Shown here: positions 5,733-7,197 of the stretch, in pieces
Position numbering within the stretch: position 1 is the first letter of the stretch
Layout: the number at the start of each line of letters is the position of its first letter
Source: JAGXTF01 sp040376005
GTDB lineage: Bacteria > Bacteroidota > Bacteroidia > NS11-12g > UBA955
Assembly (NCBI GenBank): GCA_040376005.1
Contig: JBEIRK010000124.1
Location: 1 to 7,197, forward strand
Length of the DNA: 7,197 nucleotides
Direction: 5' to 3'
Translations under genes and position numbers: made by a program
The notes under the pieces: model-generated
What the model saw: only the letters and a program-made list of their open reading frames with translations
Databases searched by the model: none
Told to the model about the DNA's origin: nothing

Positions 5733-6875
5733 ATGAAAAGATGCATTCTTTTTTGTGGGGTCTTGTTCTCCATATTTATTTCATCTGCGCAACCCCATGC
5801 TATTGGGCATAAACAGAGAATATTTATTGATGCAGCTAGAAGCAATAGAAATATAGTAGCTGAAATTTACTACCCGGCCACTACTGCTGGCGAGAATGTC
5901 TCTGTTGCATTGGGCAAATTTCCAGTTATCGCTTTTGGACATGGCTTCATTATGGAAACAAGCGCTTATGATGTGGTTTGGAAAGCATTGGTACCAAAGG
6001 GCTATATTTTGATTTTCCCAACCACTGAATCATCTATTAGTCCTTCTCATCTTGATTTTGGCAAAGACCTATCTTATTTGATAGCTGCTATTAAAAAAGA
6101 AGGCCAACAAACTACTTCTGAATTCTATAATACCATAGCAGATGCATGTGCAACAATGGGCCATTCTATGGGTGGTGGGGCGGCTTTTTTAGCCATGTCG
6201 CAGGATACTTCAATTACGGCTATGGTAACATTTGCAGCAGCAGTTACAAATCCTTCTTCAATCACCGTGGCAAAAAACATAAATAAACCCTCTTTAATTT
6301 TCTCTGCTTCAGCCGATTGTGTAGCTCCCACAGCTACTCATCAAACCCCGATGTATGATTCATTAGCTTCCAAGTGCAAAACTTATGTCAGCATTACTGG
6401 AGGCAGCCACTGCCAATTTGCAAATAACAATGTTGCTTGCTCTTTGGGAGAAGTAATTTGTTTTCCAAAGGCCACGGTAAACAGCGGTGAACAACAGAAA
6501 ATCACCTTTGACTTAATGATTCACTGGTTGAATTTTTATCTTAAAAAAGAAGTTTCTGGGGCTACAGATTTTCAGTCATTAATTACAGCGGGAAAGGGCA
6601 TAAGCTCAAGACAAAACTGCAGTCTAAATTCGAATATAGGAACTATCAATGAAATGACTACAGGATTGAATTATCACCCGAATCCTGCCTCCCAGGATGT
6701 AACTGTTTTTATGCCTACCGATGGTCAAATTGATGTGTATTCCTCAACAGGTCAATTGACCTTTTCAAAAAGGGCACCCGTTGGGCACACCCTGATTCCT
6801 GTGGGGCTTGGCACCAATATTTTCCGGATCACTTGGGGCAATACAGTGCAGACCTTTATAGTTTTGGGTGAGTAA
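5733..6875 (+). CDS. T9SS-secreted alpha/beta hydrolase, cutinase/PETase-like esterase candidate
   Basis: A 380-residue protein in three parts. Residues 1-19 are a signal peptide (cleavage likely after SSA). Residues about 25-272 are an alpha/beta hydrolase: oxyanion-hole loop GHG at 69-71, nucleophile elbow G143-H-S145-M-G, acid D195 (ADCVAP) and H226 (GGSHCQF). Residues 311-380 (LNYHPNPASQDVTV...) are a T9SS type A sorting domain, which sends the enzyme across the outer membrane and is removed or anchored at the surface. GHSMGGG, DxVAP, PMYDS and GGSH match the signature of the dienelactone-hydrolase-like cutinase/polyesterase group, so an ester substrate is likely; the natural one is unknown. 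C196 and C227 flank the catalytic Asp and His and may form a disulfide; C215, C236, C243 and C296 also lie in the exported part. The gene is AT-richer than the men genes, except for the sorting domain. ATG at 5733 gives an intact signal peptide. Confidence 0.9.
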   Translation: MKRCILFCGVLFSIFISSAQPHAIGHKQRIFIDAARSNRNIVAEIYYPATTAGENVSVALGKFPVIAFGHGFIMETSAYDVVWKALVPKGYILIFPTTESSISPSHLDFGKDLSYLIAAIKKEGQQTTSEFYNTIADACATMGHSMGGGAAFLAMSQDTSITAMVTFAAAVTNPSSITVAKNINKPSLIFSASADCVAPTATHQTPMYDSLASKCKTYVSITGGSHCQFANNNVACSLGEVICFPKATVNSGEQQKITFDLMIHWLNFYLKKEVSGATDFQSLITAGKGISSRQNCSLNSNIGTINEMTTGLNYHPNPASQDVTVFMPTDGQIDVYSSTGQLTFSKRAPVGHTLIPVGLGTNIFRITWGNTVQTFIVLGE

Positions 6876-6980
6876 TAAAATCTATTTCCGAATCAACGAA
6901 CTATAAATTCCAAATTCTTATTTAGCAAGAATATATTCAATATTCTACCACGATAGTTTCATTCCAACCTTTTCAACCCC

Positions 6981-7197
6981 TCAGCTTCCGATGAATTTCT
7001 TGGTCTCTGCGTCGCCCCAAAGTTCTTCAATGCCGTAGAAACTGCGTTTTTCCTCCTGGAATACATGCACCACCACATTGACATAGTCCAGCAGCACCCA
7101 CTCCGCTTGGGCGGCACCTTCGCGGTGTAAGGGTCTTTCTCCTGTGGCCTTGCGCACTTCATCCTCTACGCTATCTGCAATAGCCTCTACCTGACGG
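6981..7197 (-). CDS. rsfS: Ribosome silencing factor RsfS, C-terminal part (cut by window edge)
   Basis: The minus strand encodes 71 residues plus stop (TGA at 6983-6981); the N-terminus is beyond the window. The sequence RQVEAIADSVEDEVRK, then GERPLHREG, AEWVLLDYVNVVVHVF and YGIEELWGDA is the conserved core of the RsfS/YbeB/Iojap family (the family is usually about 105-130 residues). RsfS binds ribosomal protein uL14 on the 50S subunit and blocks subunit joining when nutrients are scarce. It is convergent with the hydrolase, ending 105 bp from it. The gap 6876-6980 is AT-rich and holds only weak hairpins (ATTCTT/AAGAAT near 6917-6935), no clear terminator. The longer-looking minus-strand frame at 6959-7162 is a shadow in another frame. 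Confidence 0.95.
   Translation of the reverse strand, partial: RQVEAIADSVEDEVRKATGERPLHREGAAQAEWVLLDYVNVVVHVFQEEKRSFYGIEELWGDAETKKFIGS

Noticed and set aside
6917..6946. Hairpins ATTCTT/AAGAAT and GAATAT/ATATTC between the hydrolase and rsfS
   Set aside because: Short, almost pure A-T stems in AT-rich DNA without a following T-run; likely chance.

Overview
The window looks like chromosomal DNA of a member of the Bacteroidota. Three things point there: promoters of the TTTG / TAnnTTTG type, a protein with a Por/type IX (T9SS) C-terminal sorting domain plus a typical secreted BNR-repeat protein, and moderate GC (roughly 40 to 52% by hand counting of sampled lines). I cannot name the genus.

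Layout. Positions 1-789 (minus strand) hold the N-terminal 263 residues of a secreted BNR/Asp-box beta-propeller protein cut by the window edge. Across a 117-bp divergent gap starts a tight plus-strand cluster at 907-5118: a short-chain dehydrogenase-like protein with a substituted active site, menA, menC and an RsmF-like rRNA m5C methyltransferase, with gaps of only 3 to 5 bp. menA and menC are menaquinone genes (o-succinylbenzoate synthesis and DHNA prenylation). The SDR is placed with them but its reaction is unknown. The methyltransferase is probably only a co-transcribed passenger.

A well-formed promoter at 5159-5190 drives tRNA-Glu(UUC) and probably initiator tRNA-fMet(CAU). These are followed by a run of three overlapping palindromes (two of them bidirectional terminators) and then a 92-bp GC-rich, highly self-complementary element at 5550-5641. 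That element fits a small RNA or an interspersed repeat rather than a protein.

At 5733-6875 lies a secreted alpha/beta hydrolase with a C-terminal T9SS sorting domain. Its catalytic motifs resemble the cutinase/PETase-type polyesterase group, and it has cysteines directly beside the catalytic Asp and His. The right edge (6981-7197, minus strand) holds the C-terminal 71 residues of ribosome silencing factor RsfS.

Most of the window is ordinary housekeeping DNA. The parts most worth a second look are the hydrolase, the non-canonical SDR with its apparently leaderless GTG start, and the palindrome chain plus structured element between the tRNAs and the hydrolase.
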